In this document: piece by piece, positions 11,516-21,645 of the stretch
How the letters are laid out: each line of letters opens with the position of its first letter
Position numbering within the stretch: position 1 is the first letter of the stretch
Assembly (NCBI GenBank): GCA_016584305.1
Contig: JACEEZ010020909.1
Span: 62,001 to 126,000, forward strand
Length of the DNA: 64,000 bases
Direction: 5' to 3'
Source of the DNA: Chionoecetes opilio
Taxonomy: Eukaryota > Arthropoda > Malacostraca > Decapoda > Majidae
The notes under the pieces: generated by a model
The model's input: only the letters and a program-made list of their open reading frames with translations
Database searches by the model: none
Told to the model about the DNA's origin: nothing
Program-made: the position numbers and the translations under genes

Positions 11516-12462
11516 CACCAACCCTCGTTTTCCGGCCTCCATTTCCCGGATATCAGATTTGCTGGACAAAATCCAGGGCCGGGGATATGTCCGAGTCCCG
11601 GGCAAATGCCTGGGCCAGTCCCTTAAAACGACAAAGTTGTCCCCGGGCCAACTCTCCTGTCACCCCTGGGCGTGTCCGCGCCTCCCGCCAGGGGGGCTGG
11701 TCAGCGGTCGTATTGTTTCATTTGGGGCCCAAAACACTCACGGTTTTAACCTGCACTGCCCCCGTCAGTCCCCTGACCCATTGCCCTTGGTCAGGAACGT
11801 CCCCTGGCTATTGAACACTTTCTGCTGCTGTCCCGCTTCCACTCCCACCATGTATCACACCTCACTCCTCACCCTGAAATCGCTACCTATACCTGCCCAC
11901 CCTGCTGGCGGCGGCTGCCTCCCGCCAGGTGGCACATGGTCACGGTCGTTTGTTTCATTTGGGGACAAGGCACTACAAATTCACCTGCACTGCTCCTCAG
12001 TCCCCTGACCTCCACTGCCCCCGGGCGGAACGCTCTGAGACTATTGACCTTTCGCTGCAAAGTCCCCGCTTCCCCCCACCTTTTAGTGCTACACCCTCAA
12101 TCCTCACCCGCGTCGCCACTGTGACCTGCCCTCCTCTGGGGCGGCTGGGGTCCACCCCCCCCGGCAACACGCAGTCATCCGCCCACCTGTGCCTTTTCCC
12201 GAGGAAAACGTACAACTACATACCTGTGATAGCATCATGACTCACCAGGGCTCAAAGTGTTCCCAAGGGGTCCTCAAGCCCAAAAACAACAACAAAGTGT
12301 TTAAAACCGCGGTGTGGTATTGATATATGCGGGTTTCCGGACATAAATCTGGAGGAAAACGTCCGGGGGGGGGTAAAAGGCCTCGGGCTTTCGCGTTTTC
12401 CCGACGTTTGCGTTTCCCCAACCCGTGCTCCCCCCTATTATCCGGGAAAACAGGGTTGTGTG
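11516..12462 (+). mobile_element. P2 inverted-repeat element carrying LINE-D 3' module
   Basis: The left end is CACCAACCCTCGTTTTCC after TA. The right end is CCGGGAAAACAGGGTTGTGTG. The interior contains two degenerate rounds of the module CCGCCAGG..GGTCG..ATTTGGG..CACTGC, then a LINE-D-like 3' end with ATCCGCCCACCTGTGCC at about 12,178 and a terminal ACAACAACAAAG. It matches the P2 copies at 38,276 and 50,347. No transposase frame is present. Confidence 0.75.
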
Positions 12463-12640
12463 ATTGGACGGAATTCCACCCACAGTGAATGGGGACCCCG
12501 GGGGCTTGCTGGGGGGTTTTGTCCCGCCTCCTTAAATAGTGGCTTCGGCCAATACTAAGGGAAATTTTTAATTTTTTTTTTGTAAATATGGAATGGTACC
12601 AGTATAACTCGGCCCCCGTAAAAATTTAAATAGAAATTAC

Positions 12641-12902
12641 AGTACCCCCCCAATTTTTACGCTAAACCGGGTTTTGCGATCCTCGAGTTTTGCCCCGATC
12701 CTAAAATTTTTACCTCCCAATTTTGCGATTATTTCCTTGGTTTCGCGGGGAACTTTTATTGCATTTTTATTTTATTTAATTTTGTTTTCCTATAGCGCCG
12801 TTTTGGCGTGACCTCCAGGGGGGGGAGGGAAGGCCCTGTACTCGGGACGGGATGGTTGGCTCTCGCCCGTGGTGGCGCAGGGGGGATTTTTATAAAAGTT
12901 AA
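12641..12902. mobile_element. P1 left-end fragment with SINE piece
   Basis: It starts ACAGTACCCCCCC, continues with GCGATCCTCGAGTTTTG, and then gives a reverse SINE 3' region (CCTATAGCGCCGTT to ATTTTTATAAAAG). It stops abruptly where a foldback arm begins at 12,903. Confidence 0.6.
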
Positions 12903-13020
12903 TGGGCACATTAATAGAAGAGAAATTGTATTAGCTTTCCATTGAAAATATTTAGTTTTCTGATTAAGAATTAGGCCATGCATAAAATTTGCGTTAAAAA
13001 ATAAATATCTCAATCGGGGG
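12903..13020. repeat. Single arm of the foldback family seen at 37,506-38,262
   Basis: This segment contains ATTAGCTTTCCATTGA, TTTTCTGAT, CATGCATAAA, GCGTTAAA and ATCAATCGGG-like words in the same order as the sub-repeat at 37,720-37,820. Only one arm is present here. Confidence 0.6.
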
Positions 13021-13835
13021 ATAAGCAAACGCGCCACCCCAGTAGGCTACTCCCCGTGTGAGCGACTGACGAGGGTCTCCCTCCCCCCTCCGCCCCCTCA
13101 CACACAGTACCGCTTCTCTCCACACCAGTAGCTGCAGATTATTATTATTACTACGTTTGCAGTGCTTTTTCTGTGCTTAAACTGCAGTGCGAATTGACTA
13201 GTCTTTAAGAAATTTTAGACATGGGGGAGTGATTATGTACGTATTACTTTTCAACTCAAAGATATGGTATTATCACTGGCATAAAAAGCCTGGAAGATCA
13301 CCACCAAACAGGGTCGGATGTCCTTCCTTTTGCCGCGGTATGTTATAGGTCTATATTCCCTTTTTCCCTTACATTTTTCAAAATTTAAAGAGGAATGATC
13401 CAGAGTCCAACTCTGGAGGACATATCTGACAGATGAAAACCATCAAACCTTTTCCCCGCCCTCAAAAAAGAGATTATAGCCCTGAGTGTACCGCGTTTAC
13501 AGGGGGGTAAACCCTTTTTTTTACATCACCGCATGGCCCTGTCGGTCACCATGTGCTCGGGGTGGAGCTTCGTGACGTCAGTGCATACTACAGGCAAATA
13601 CCTTTTTTCCGGATACCCAACAACCGGAAAAACCCAATAACCGGAATTTTGGCAGGTAATAATAGTATTAAAAAAAAAAAATAACGAAATTTTAACTTTT
13701 TAATTTTTGCCGCCTAGACTGAGCGCCACCTATCGCCACTTGTTTATTTCCCCCATAATGGGGCATGCGCTATGATAATTCATGTTTATCATCCCTGGGG
13801 AAGGCATGCTACCCGCGACCGGAGTGGTATTTTGA
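13021..13835. other. Unclassified stretch
   Basis: No gene or complete element was recognised. A CCGGATA..CCGGAA word pair near 13,606-13,650 and a TTATCCGGATAA word near 14,250 could be the two ends of another TA-type element around the GT-rich tract, but the match is too poor to claim. Confidence 0.3.
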
Positions 13836-14140
13836 GTCATCCCCCATACCACCCAACACACACACCACCCACAATACCACCCTGTATGGTGTGTATTTGG
13901 GTGTATGTGTGGTGTGTGGGGTTTGGGGGGTATGTGTGGGGTGGTATGGGTGTGGTGTGTTTGGGTGGGGTGTGGGTGTGTGGTTGGGGGGTATGTTGGG
14001 GGTGTGTGTGTTTGGGGGGTATGTGTGGGTGTGTGTTTGGGTTTGGGTTGTGTTGTTGTGTGTGTTGGGTGGATGTGTGGGTGTGTGTGTTGGTGTATGT
14101 GTTGTGTGTGTGTGTTGGGGGTATGTGTGGGTGTGTTGTC
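13836..14140. repeat. G/T-rich degenerate simple sequence, about 300 bp
   Basis: After a short CACACACC stretch, the + strand from about 13,875 to 14,140 is almost only G and T, with many GGGG or GGGGTATGTGTG words. The runs of three or more G are closely spaced. Long open frames across it in several frames are artefacts of the composition. Confidence 0.85.
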
Positions 14141-14284
14141 AACAAAACAAACAAACATACAAAATTTTGTTTTTTTTTAGTAAATGCATCTTTCTAAATA
14201 TACTTACCCATTAAACCCCCACTTTTCCATTAACCGCTACCCAAGTCCGATTATCCGGATAAAAGGGATTTTCCTTATATAGAG

Positions 14285-14400
14285 GTCCTCTCCTCTCCTC
14301 ATGTTGGCCGAACCACCCCCCCGGGAGGCGGGGCATAACCCCATGCTAACACCCGGTACCTATTTAGTGCTGGGTGACAGGGGTTCAGGTTTTTTTTTAA
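14285..14400. repeat. P1 interior fragment
   Basis: The words GTTGGCCGAA, GGGAGGCGGG, CTAACACCCGGTACC and GTGCTGGGTGACAGGGG match the P1 segment at 22,972-23,060. No terminal repeat is attached. Confidence 0.55.
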
Positions 14401-15186
14401 AAAAACACCCCTTGTTTTTTTCCCCTCTCCCGGGGACGATAGCAACGAGATGGGGCATTTTGGGGGCGGCAATCTGCCGACCCAGACTGGAACAAAAATC
14501 GCACTGTGTGGCCAAAAAGTTTATTTAAATGTCTTATTATTTGAAATACACCAAACCTCGATTTCCCCCACCTCGATTTTCCCCGGGTATCGATTTGCTG
14601 GACAAAATCCGAGGTCCGGGGGTATGTCAGAGTCTCGGGCAATTTTTTTTTTTTTTTTTTTTTTTTACGTTAAAATGCCTGGTCCTGTTCGAAATTTTAC
14701 CAAGTTGGTCCGGCGGTCCGAGCGTCTCCTGTCACCCCTGCCCTGGTCGTGTCCTCGCCTCCCCCCAGGGGGCAGCATGCTCAGGGTCGTATTGTTTACA
14801 TTTGGGCACACAACATTCAGGGTTCACCTGCACAGCCTCCGTCAGTCACCTGACTCCACTGCCCCTGGTGCAAGAACTTTTCTGAGACTATTGAACACTT
14901 TCTGCTGCCTCCCGCCAGGGGGCAGCATGCTCAGCGGTCGTATTGTTTACATTTGGGCAAAACGACACTCACGGTTTCACCTGCACCGCCTCCGTTAGTC
15001 CCCTGAACCCACTGCCCCTGGTGCAGGAACGTCTCTTGAGACTATTGAACACTTTCTGCTGCCTCCCGCCAGGTGGCTGCATGCTCAGCGGACGTAAAAG
15101 TCCGCGGGGGGGTAGTAGAAATTGTCGATTGCCAGACAGTAAATACTAGAGTAGGATAAACGTCCGGGGGGTGGGTAATGGCAGCG

Positions 15187-15237
<51 letters not shown>

Positions 15238-15280
15238 ATATTTTATAAAATATATATATATATATATAATATATATATTA
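15187..15280. repeat. (TA)n tracts flanking P3
   Basis: About 45 bases of TA are followed by a TTTTATAAAA spacer and a second TA tract. P3 begins directly after the second tract, so the TA run served as its target. Confidence 0.9.
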
Positions 15281-16391
15281 CAGGAGAACCTCGTTTATAT
15301 CCCGGCACCCACGGGGGGAGCGCATGCCGGATAACTCATTTTGCCGTTGTTTTGAGAGTTACCGTATTTGCCGGCGCATAAGACGCACCTCCGCATAAGA
15401 ACGCACCCCTATTTTAAAAGGAGGTTTTTTTAGAAAAAATAAAATTTTGGGTGTTTTTGAGGGAAAAAATAAATTTCGTAAATTTATCAAGTTATTAAAA
15501 AAAAAAAGGATTTGTAGGGGAAAACAAATGATTATGAGCATGTACCTAAATAAAATAATTCACAGTGCAGTGAATGTGAATGAAAAATTATACTATAGTT
15601 AAAAAATGTAAAGGGAATGACGGTAATAAAAATCGGTCATAATATATTGCAGGATGCCCCCACGAATTGATATTCTAATATTTTGCTACCTATGACATAT
15701 AGCTTAGATTTAATGTTGTAGGTATGCCTTTGTTGCTTTTCTGCTATGTGTTTAGACTTTGTGGAATATTTGAAGTATAGATATTGGTATTATTTTGTAG
15801 TGGGCTTTCAAAGTCCTAGAACTCTTACCGACACCATCGTGTAGCTTTCTTCATTCTGAGTATTTTGAGCCCCATTTCCCATGGCGCAATTGAATAATAA
15901 TGGAATTACACGTTAGTACCGAAAATCTACCGTTATTTCACCCAGAAAGTTAAGTTAGGTTAATCAGATTAGGTTAGGTTAAGGTGGGGTTTGGTTTAGT
16001 AACAGATGATATAGAGAAAAAACGAATATTCCCAAATAATATGACAGTGTGAAGCGTAGCAATGTTTGCGGGGGGGACCTGGGGGGGCAGGTTGCCTCCC
16101 TCCCACCACACATGTAAACAAACATTGATGTCCGACAAAAACGAGAGCCAGATTAATTCAAAACACATCAAAATATTCAGGACTAAGTTTCGGCCTCGAA
16201 ATCGGTGGTTGCCCAATAACATAAATTTTACGAAGATTTTAGTTAACACCATCTGTAAGGTAGCCATCTCTACCTTGTTGTTATTGTTGTAATTGTTGAA
16301 GGGCACCGTTGTCGGGATCGCGATATTTGCCCTGGCTTACACCTATGAATCTATCACAGCCCGCGAGGGTTGATTAGTCTTCTTCAGGAAG

Positions 16392-16680
16392 GTGCAGGTG
16401 AAGGCTGGTTCATACTCTGAAATCACGGCAGCGTTCCGTCAGCCGTGCCTTGTATTCACACTATTTGTCATGGTTCCGTCATTTTCGGCAGTTCCTGCTC
16501 ACCCTCTAAACAGACATGGTGCCTCAGAGGTTATGGTTGAAGAAATTTGCATTATAGCACTTCTAGTGGATGAAGAAGAGGAGTTGAACTCTAAAAGACA
16601 CTGTTTTGGGTACATAAAGCCTTGAGAAAACGATGATTATCAGCACGGCACAGTCTCATTACATTAAATATTCTTCCCCA
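16392..16680 (+). pseudogene. Possible PIF/Harbinger nuclease N-terminal fragment
   Basis: The frame from 16,392 to 16,625 contains MVEEICIIALLVDEEEELNS followed by KRHCFGYIKP. A short acidic stretch followed by a basic KR..WxxP-type segment is common near the N-terminus of HARBI1-like nucleases. The match is short, and the DDE region was not found downstream. If it is correct, it suggests P4 is a deleted PIF/Harbinger-like element. It could equally be chance or an unrelated gene remnant. Confidence 0.25.
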
Positions 16681-17978
16681 GAAACCGTTACGTGACAGGA
16701 CGGTGGTGTATTTGGAGCCGTGACGGTGGCGCAACCGTTTAGTGTAACACGTCAAATTTGTTTTGAATGTAAGAAATTCTAACGGATGTGATGAGATGGT
16801 GCATGCCGTGTCACCATGAGGGTATGGGTGATTCGGCCTTGAGGGACGATGTGGCGCCATGATGGGTCTTGGTCTTGGGGGCACCAAATGTGGAAGACTT
16901 TTGTCCCGTCTACATCTACCGTTCCCAAGCCTTTTTACTAGCACTCTTTCATACAGTTTCCTTATCCTAGAGGGACAGGGGTGAGGATTGAGGTCGAGAG
17001 TGGTACAAAGCCCTATGCTGTCCTCTATCCCACCTTGCTTACCACTGTAGCGGCGCTAAAACAAACTCACACACACACACCTGCATCGGTTTAGGGCCAC
17101 CCTCCCTGTCTGGACCAGGATTAGTGGGTGACCCCGACGCTGACCTGACTTGTGCCTCGCCGACACAACTGCAACACCAGCCGGTAATTCAGACAGCCAC
17201 AGGACACACATACACACACCCGAACACCTCTTATCCCCACGTTGTACAATGACTCGCTGTCAAATAAACTACGAAGCCACGACCCCTTTCTCCATCCTTG
17301 TGTGACAAACTCCCCAAGATACTACACCTTCCTCTCACCGCTCACACAAAAAAAACACTTTAACACTCTTTGATTCACTATTCCATTTATCAACAATACT
17401 CATTCCAGCGAAAATTCCATCACCATTTTCTGCCTCCCTTCTATCATCTCCTTCCAACTGTTTGTGTCAACTTGTGTGGCCCGAGTCGAATTAAGTTGTA
17501 GTTAAGTTTGTAGTTAAGGCTACAACTAATATGCGGGATGTTTGTCTTTTCCATGGGTGCGGGATGACTCTGAGTGGTAATGACCCATGGTGAGTGCGCG
17601 GAGGGGGGTCGCCGAGTGAAGTATCCCAGGTGAAGCAGCAGACCTGAGATATCAAGACTTTTTACCATGGAGAGCAGCAGCGGGGTGTGGATGATGTTTC
17701 ATCTGACACGGCCATCTTGGGCACCCAAAAACCGCATCTTGTTACCCCAGCTCTTGTTTTCTCTTAAAATCCAACCTTTTTCTTAGAAGTATGCATAACT
17801 GTTGATAACACAGTTACTAATTTTTGTTCAGTGGACTACTGCTCAACACGATCACTCCAGACCCCTTTAGTAAAACACCACCGGCTGTTTCTGCATTCTC
17901 TGCCTGACCTCTCATGCACTAATATGGCCGCATTAGACGCAGGGTGAACTTTGCATTCCTTTTTAAGGGAAAAAACTT
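16681..17978. other. P4 interior, unclassified
   Basis: There are open frames of 60-120 codons on both strands, but none shows a domain. A short (CA)n lies near 17,070. Nothing else was recognised. Confidence 0.4.
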
Positions 17979-18026
17979 CGTCTTATGCGCCGGCAAATAC
18001 GGTACTCTTATGGAATCGCCCAAAAA

Positions 18027-18030
<4 letters not shown>

Positions 18031-18101
<71 letters not shown>
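18031..18101. repeat. Poly(T) run of about 71 bases
   Basis: This T-run is the reverse of the poly(A) tail of the adjoining minus-strand LINE-C fragment. Its length may not be reliable. Confidence 0.8.
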
Positions 18102-18319
18102 CCCCCTCACAAGGAACCGGCCAAGGGCAAAAAAAAAAATGGGGAACACAAAGCCCGCTTAGTTGCCAGTCCCTATAAAGAAAGACAGTAAGAGAATAAA
18201 ATAAAAAGAGGGGTGAGCCAATTTAGTTCGGGAGGTGTCTTGTTACTCTTATTTTGAAAAGATGTAAGTCATAGGAAGTGGAAAAATAGAACAGGAAGAG
18301 AGTTCCAGAGTTTATCAGT
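18102..18319 (-). mobile_element. LINE-C 3' fragment
   Basis: The stretch is nearly identical to 39,296-39,513 (CACAAGGAACTGGCC, AGCCCGCTTAGTTGCC, GGTGTCTTGTTACTC). The fragment ends at a poly(A) run at 18,320-18,362, so it is bounded by homopolymers on both sides, as is the copy inside P7. Confidence 0.8.
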
Positions 18320-18320
18320 G

Positions 18321-18363
<43 letters not shown>

Positions 18364-18606
18364 CCTGGGTCGATTAGTGCCGTTGTTTTGAGGCTGCCGT
18401 TGTTTTGAAAGCCGGTTAAAAAAGAGGTTCTCCTGTATTATATATATTTTTTTTTTTTTTTATTTCGTTCCCGGACTTTTTTGCGGTTTCCCGGACCAGT
18501 GCTCCCCCTATTAGTCCGGGAAATCGAGGTTTGTAAAGTACTTGTAAATGGTAAGTACTGAGTACTGAGGAAATACTAAACATTCGTCTTGAAGACCATT
18601 AGTATT

Positions 18607-18788
18607 TTTCAGGGTATTTTGGGGGGGGAAATGCGAGTCTTATAAGCCGTAAAAATATGGTACTACTCCTCGCACCGAACTAAATAAGCATTTTAACAGT
18701 GTTTTCAATACAGAGTTTTTTCGATCCTCGAGTTTAGCGCTATGCCTTGTGAGAAAGCAAGCGCGAAACTCGGGAAAGGGGACTGTAA
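18607..18788. mobile_element. P1 right-end fragment
   Basis: It contains TCAGGGTATTTTGGGG, CTTATAAGCCGTAAAA, CAGTGTTTTCAATAC, GATCCTCGAGTTTAGCGC and GCGAAACTCGGG, and ends near GGGACTGTA. This matches the P1 end at 23,060-23,232. Confidence 0.7.
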
Positions 18789-19162
18789 AACTAGATGAAT
18801 AGACACCTCAAATAATTAATCTCCACTGCTCTAAGTCTTCACTCCATGTTCTTGTCATGTTCATGTCTTGTTGCGCATGTGTCAGTGTTGGCACGAATTG
18901 CTTCATGGAATGCTATCTTTATCTCCATGTTCTGTCTGATGCTTAAATCATACACCCTAAGATTCCACCACTTTCCTCCATTGTAAGGGTTTTTCTCATA
19001 TTTTTGTACTTTCTCCTTTTATGCCAGCATTTAACATGTATTTCAAAAGCATATGGTAGAAGCTTTTTGTATTTTTTAGACTGCAAGCAGAATGATAGAA
19101 ATTTATGTCGTTGGGCAATGAAAATTTCACAAGAAAATGTAAAATTTTTGGTGTGTTTCAGG

Positions 19163-19310
19163 TTGATGCGATACTTCAAGTTCCAACATATCAGTATGTG
19201 TGGGTGCCGGAGAAGATTCCTTGCACGGCTTAGAGGCTTAGATCAAGATACTCAAATTGGATCACTGCTCAATGACTTTAGAGGCTTTACTGTAAGGAAG
19301 AAAAGCAGAG
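19163..19310 (+). CDS. Candidate exon 1 of an unknown host gene
   Basis: An acceptor-like tract (GGTGTGTTTCAG) precedes the segment, and a donor-like AGAG|GTACAT follows it. The open frame reads LMRYFKFQH, later RLRGLDQDTQIGSLLNDFRG, and then KKSR. The frame beginning directly at the acceptor stops after 23 codons, so the exon would need a split first codon. An alternative donor is ACT|GTAAGG inside the segment. No domain was recognised. It may be a pseudo-exon. Confidence 0.3.
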
Positions 19311-19648
19311 GTACATTTGTTGTGTATGAGTTTGGTAATTGAGATATCTGAATACAGAGTACTTTTGAGTAAAGATTATTGGGAATTCATAATACATTAA
19401 TATGCACAGTAGAAACTGTAGTATAGTAAATAGGCATACATCAAAAGGTATACAAGTAAAATATCTTGCAGGCAACAGCTCTAACGGCTTCAATGTGATA
19501 AGTGTAGAAGTAAGATCCTACTTCAGCCTTCTAGTCCCCCGAGGTTCTCAACCCATTCTACATCTTTCAAGTTGCATCATAATATTATGGTCCCTTTGAT
19601 GACTATTATTTATATGCCAGTTGCATCTTCTTTGTATCCCTGTTGCAG

Positions 19649-19677
19649 TCTGCATCTCTCTTCATGAAACACGCAAG
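19649..19677 (+). CDS. Candidate micro-exon, 29 nt
   Basis: The segment lies between a good acceptor (TTTGTATCCCTGTTGCAG) and a strong donor (AAG|GTAAGT). It reads SASLFMKHA plus two bases. Joined to the next candidate (19,757-19,793) the split codon becomes AGG and the frame continues without a stop (KIKALESVALSM). The coherent joint frame and the two good donors are the reasons for listing it. Both exons are very short. Confidence 0.35.
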
Positions 19678-19756
19678 GTAAGTATAATAAATTAAAAATT
19701 CACCAAGTTTTTTCAGATATCTTCATATTAATCCATTAAGTGGAGATTACCCTCAG

Positions 19757-19793
19757 GAAAATTAAAGCATTGGAGTCTGTGGCACTTTCTATG
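19757..19793 (+). CDS. Candidate micro-exon, 37 nt
   Basis: The acceptor is GATTACCCTCAG and the donor is ATG|GTAAGA. The segment supplies the third base of an Arg codon and then KIKALESVALSM, ending in phase 0. The next candidate exon on this strand (28,247-28,331) can start in phase 0, which is consistent but does not prove they belong together. The product is unknown. Confidence 0.35.
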
Positions 19794-20394
19794 GTAAGAT
19801 TGTAAATTATGCTTAACAGAGATTTTTGCCATTATTTAAGTTTAACATTTGATCACAATAATTGACCACTTGGTAGTCTGCACTTTCCACCTATGCGCTG
19901 TAAATCACATTTTTGGTCATTGTAGCAAGAACAGTGATATATGTAGTTAGATCAGCAATATACTATAAAGAGAAGAAAAACTTCATCTCAAACTAAAGAT
20001 AAAAAACTAAGGGTCTGTGACCATGAAAATACAATATGGCCATATTATCCATCACCACATGTTGACTATGCTGTGCCATATTATATACAATCAGATATTT
20101 TTGCATTATCCTTTATGCATATACTATTATACTATTTTTGGTTATTCTCTCCTCTCGCTCCCTTTCAGTTCATTTATCTGTTCCTTTTACTTTATTTCGT
20201 ACTCCTTTCTCACTAAGTTTCCACCTATTTCTCTCCTTCCTCCCGCCAACTCTGCCTCTCCTTCCACACAAGAACACCCATAGAAGCACTGTTGCCATTA
20301 TTGTTTTCCTAGATCAACAGGAGGCTAGCCATGGACAGAAAAATAAGGAAAATGCATGCTTATTAGTACTAGCCTCAAGATAGCACACAACAAA

Positions 20395-20740
20395 AATGTG
20401 CCAAAAGTTGGTCAATTTAGTCTCGGAGGTGTCTGATACATCTCTCTTTAAAGAGTTTAAATTGTAGGAAGATGGACAAACTGAATCAGGTTGTTCAGTT
20501 TTTTACTCTTTCCTGTTCCGGAGAGCTGTGTGAGTGGATCCTCCCCACACATGAGAGGCATACAATACTCTAAACATGGGTAGATAAGGCCCCTGTATAG
20601 GGTAAGCAACTGGAAGGGAGAAAAATTAATAGATAGAAAACAGAACACCTAACTTCATAGAAGCTGATTTAGTAAGAGATGAGATGTCAAATTCCAAAGA
20701 AATTTTTTAGTTAAGGATAGTCCTTTAGATAAGGATAGTA
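20395..20740 (-). mobile_element. LINE-C fragment
   Basis: The reverse complement matches 23,521-23,770. Shared segments include the open frame at 20,457-20,648 with LTLYRGLIYPCLEYCMPL and the CGGEDPLTQL-type word. It is a C-terminal piece of the LINE-C RT protein, without catalytic motifs. Confidence 0.75.
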
Positions 20741-20774
20741 GTGACTTCGCAGGATTCCTGCAAGGACTATTGGT

Positions 20775-21293
20775 TTGATGACTGGCCTGTACTCTGGGAC
20801 TGAGAATGCTGTGAAGTGTGGTGGAGGTGTATCCAGCTTTTTTCCTGTGAATACAGGAGTGAGGCTAAGGGGCGTCCTTGCCCCATCACTTTTCAACACT
20901 TGTATGGACTGGGTATTGGGCAAAGTTGTAGATCAAAGTGATTGTGGAGCATCCCTCGGCAACACCAAGAGCACTGATCTTGTTTTTGCCGATGATGAAT
21001 TAATCTTTGCTGAGTTGCTTGAGGTCCTGGTGATGGCTCTCGAAGTGCTGCACGAGGAGACAAAGCCTTTGGGACTTGAGGTCCCCTGGCTCAGGACCAA
21101 GGTCCAGATGTTTGGAGGCTTACTAGATGAAGCAGTACAGTCTGTTCATGCATGCGGCGAGGACATTGAGATCTTGGAAAGTTGTACATATCTTGGTAGC
21201 GCAGTCCATAAGGACGGCAGGTCATGTCAAGAAGTCTTACGGCGGATTGGCATAGCCCACAGTGTTATGGACCCGCTCAGCATGAGTATTTAG
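20775..21293 (+). pseudogene. LINE-E reverse transcriptase, palm part
   Basis: The frame of 172 codons contains NTGVRLRGVLAPSLFNTCMD (in place of the usual RQGC..SP.LFN) and DLVFADDELIFAE, which holds the FADD catalytic box with both Asp residues present. Downstream are the LEVPWLRTKVQMFG and YLGSAVHKDG motifs typical of this group. It is the catalytic half only: the fingers and the endonuclease are missing, and the frame ends at a TAG at 21,291-21,293, with the next frame shifted. It would copy element RNA in an intact element. Not functional here. Confidence 0.7.
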
Positions 21294-21344
21294 CATTGTC
21301 GGTACCTGTGTAGAAGGACAAAGATCCGGATCTTCAAGTCGCTT

Positions 21345-21521
21345 GTGATTCCTGTCTTACTCTCTGGATGTGATACATGGACACTAAATAGCGACTTGGA
21401 AAGGCGAATCGATGCCTTTGGTAATAAGTGTCTTCCCAGAATCATGGAGTATCGCTGGGATGATTATGTGTCAAATCAGCGATTGCACCGTGAGACTGAA
21501 TCGAGGCCTATTACCTGCATA
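21345..21521 (+). pseudogene. LINE-E RT thumb / C-terminal region, first part
   Basis: The frame has SGCDTWTLNSDLERRIDAFG and then RIMEYRWDDYVSNQRLHRET, the conserved C-terminal block of this family. It runs without a break into the insertion site of P1 at 21,522. Its continuation is at 23,235. Confidence 0.75.
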
Positions 21522-21645
21522 CAGTACCCTCCGTAGTTTTACGCTATCTAAGTTTCGCGATCCTCGAGTTTCGCGCTAAGTCCTAAATTCTTACAATCCC
21601 GACTTTCGGCCATTATCTCCCCGAGTTTCGTGCTACTTCGTACAC

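Larger units (their letters stand above)
15360..18004. mobile_element. P4 element with 26-bp terminal inverted repeats
   Basis: Bases 15,360-15,385 (TACCGTATTTGCCGG then CGCATAAGACG) are exactly inverted at 17,979-18,004. The element spans about 2.6 kb. No direct target duplication is visible; the flanks GAGAGT and CTCTTA are themselves roughly inverted. The superfamily is therefore uncertain. The interior contains one HARBI1-like fragment and long stretches with no recognisable content. Confidence 0.65.
15281..18435. mobile_element. P3 inverted-repeat element (CAGGAGAACCTC)
   Basis: The left end is CAGGAGAACCTCGTTTATAT after TA. The right end reversed is CAGGAGAACCTC, followed on the + strand by TA at 18,436-18,437. 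Both ends carry GCCGTTGTTTTGAG words. It contains the nested P4 element and a LINE-C fragment. No complete transposase frame was found. Confidence 0.7.
14549..18533 (+). mobile_element. P2 element split by a nested insertion
   Basis: The left end (CACCAAACCTCGATTT) follows TA at 14,547-14,548. The right end (GTCCGGGAAATCGAGGTTTG) finishes at about 18,533. Between them P2 sequence runs to about 15,190, where its GCGGAC word stops at a (TA)n tract, and resumes at about 18,470 with TTCCCGGACTTTTTTGC. In uninterrupted P2 copies these two words are adjacent. The left part has two rounds of the module with CCCGCCAGGGGGCAGCATGC, at about 14,757 and 14,906, and a third start at 15,062. Confidence 0.75.
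18790..20330. other. Apparently single-copy stretch with exon-like segments
   Basis: No similarity to the repeat families in this window was seen. Base composition is A/T-rich with few long homopolymers. Three candidate exons on the + strand are listed separately. The most plausible reading is intronic sequence of a host gene. Confidence 0.45.

Noticed and set aside
13730..14214. His/Thr/Pro-rich and Gly/Val/Cys-rich frames of 90-149 codons
   Set aside because: All cross the G/T-rich tract in several frames on both strands, which is expected from low complexity.
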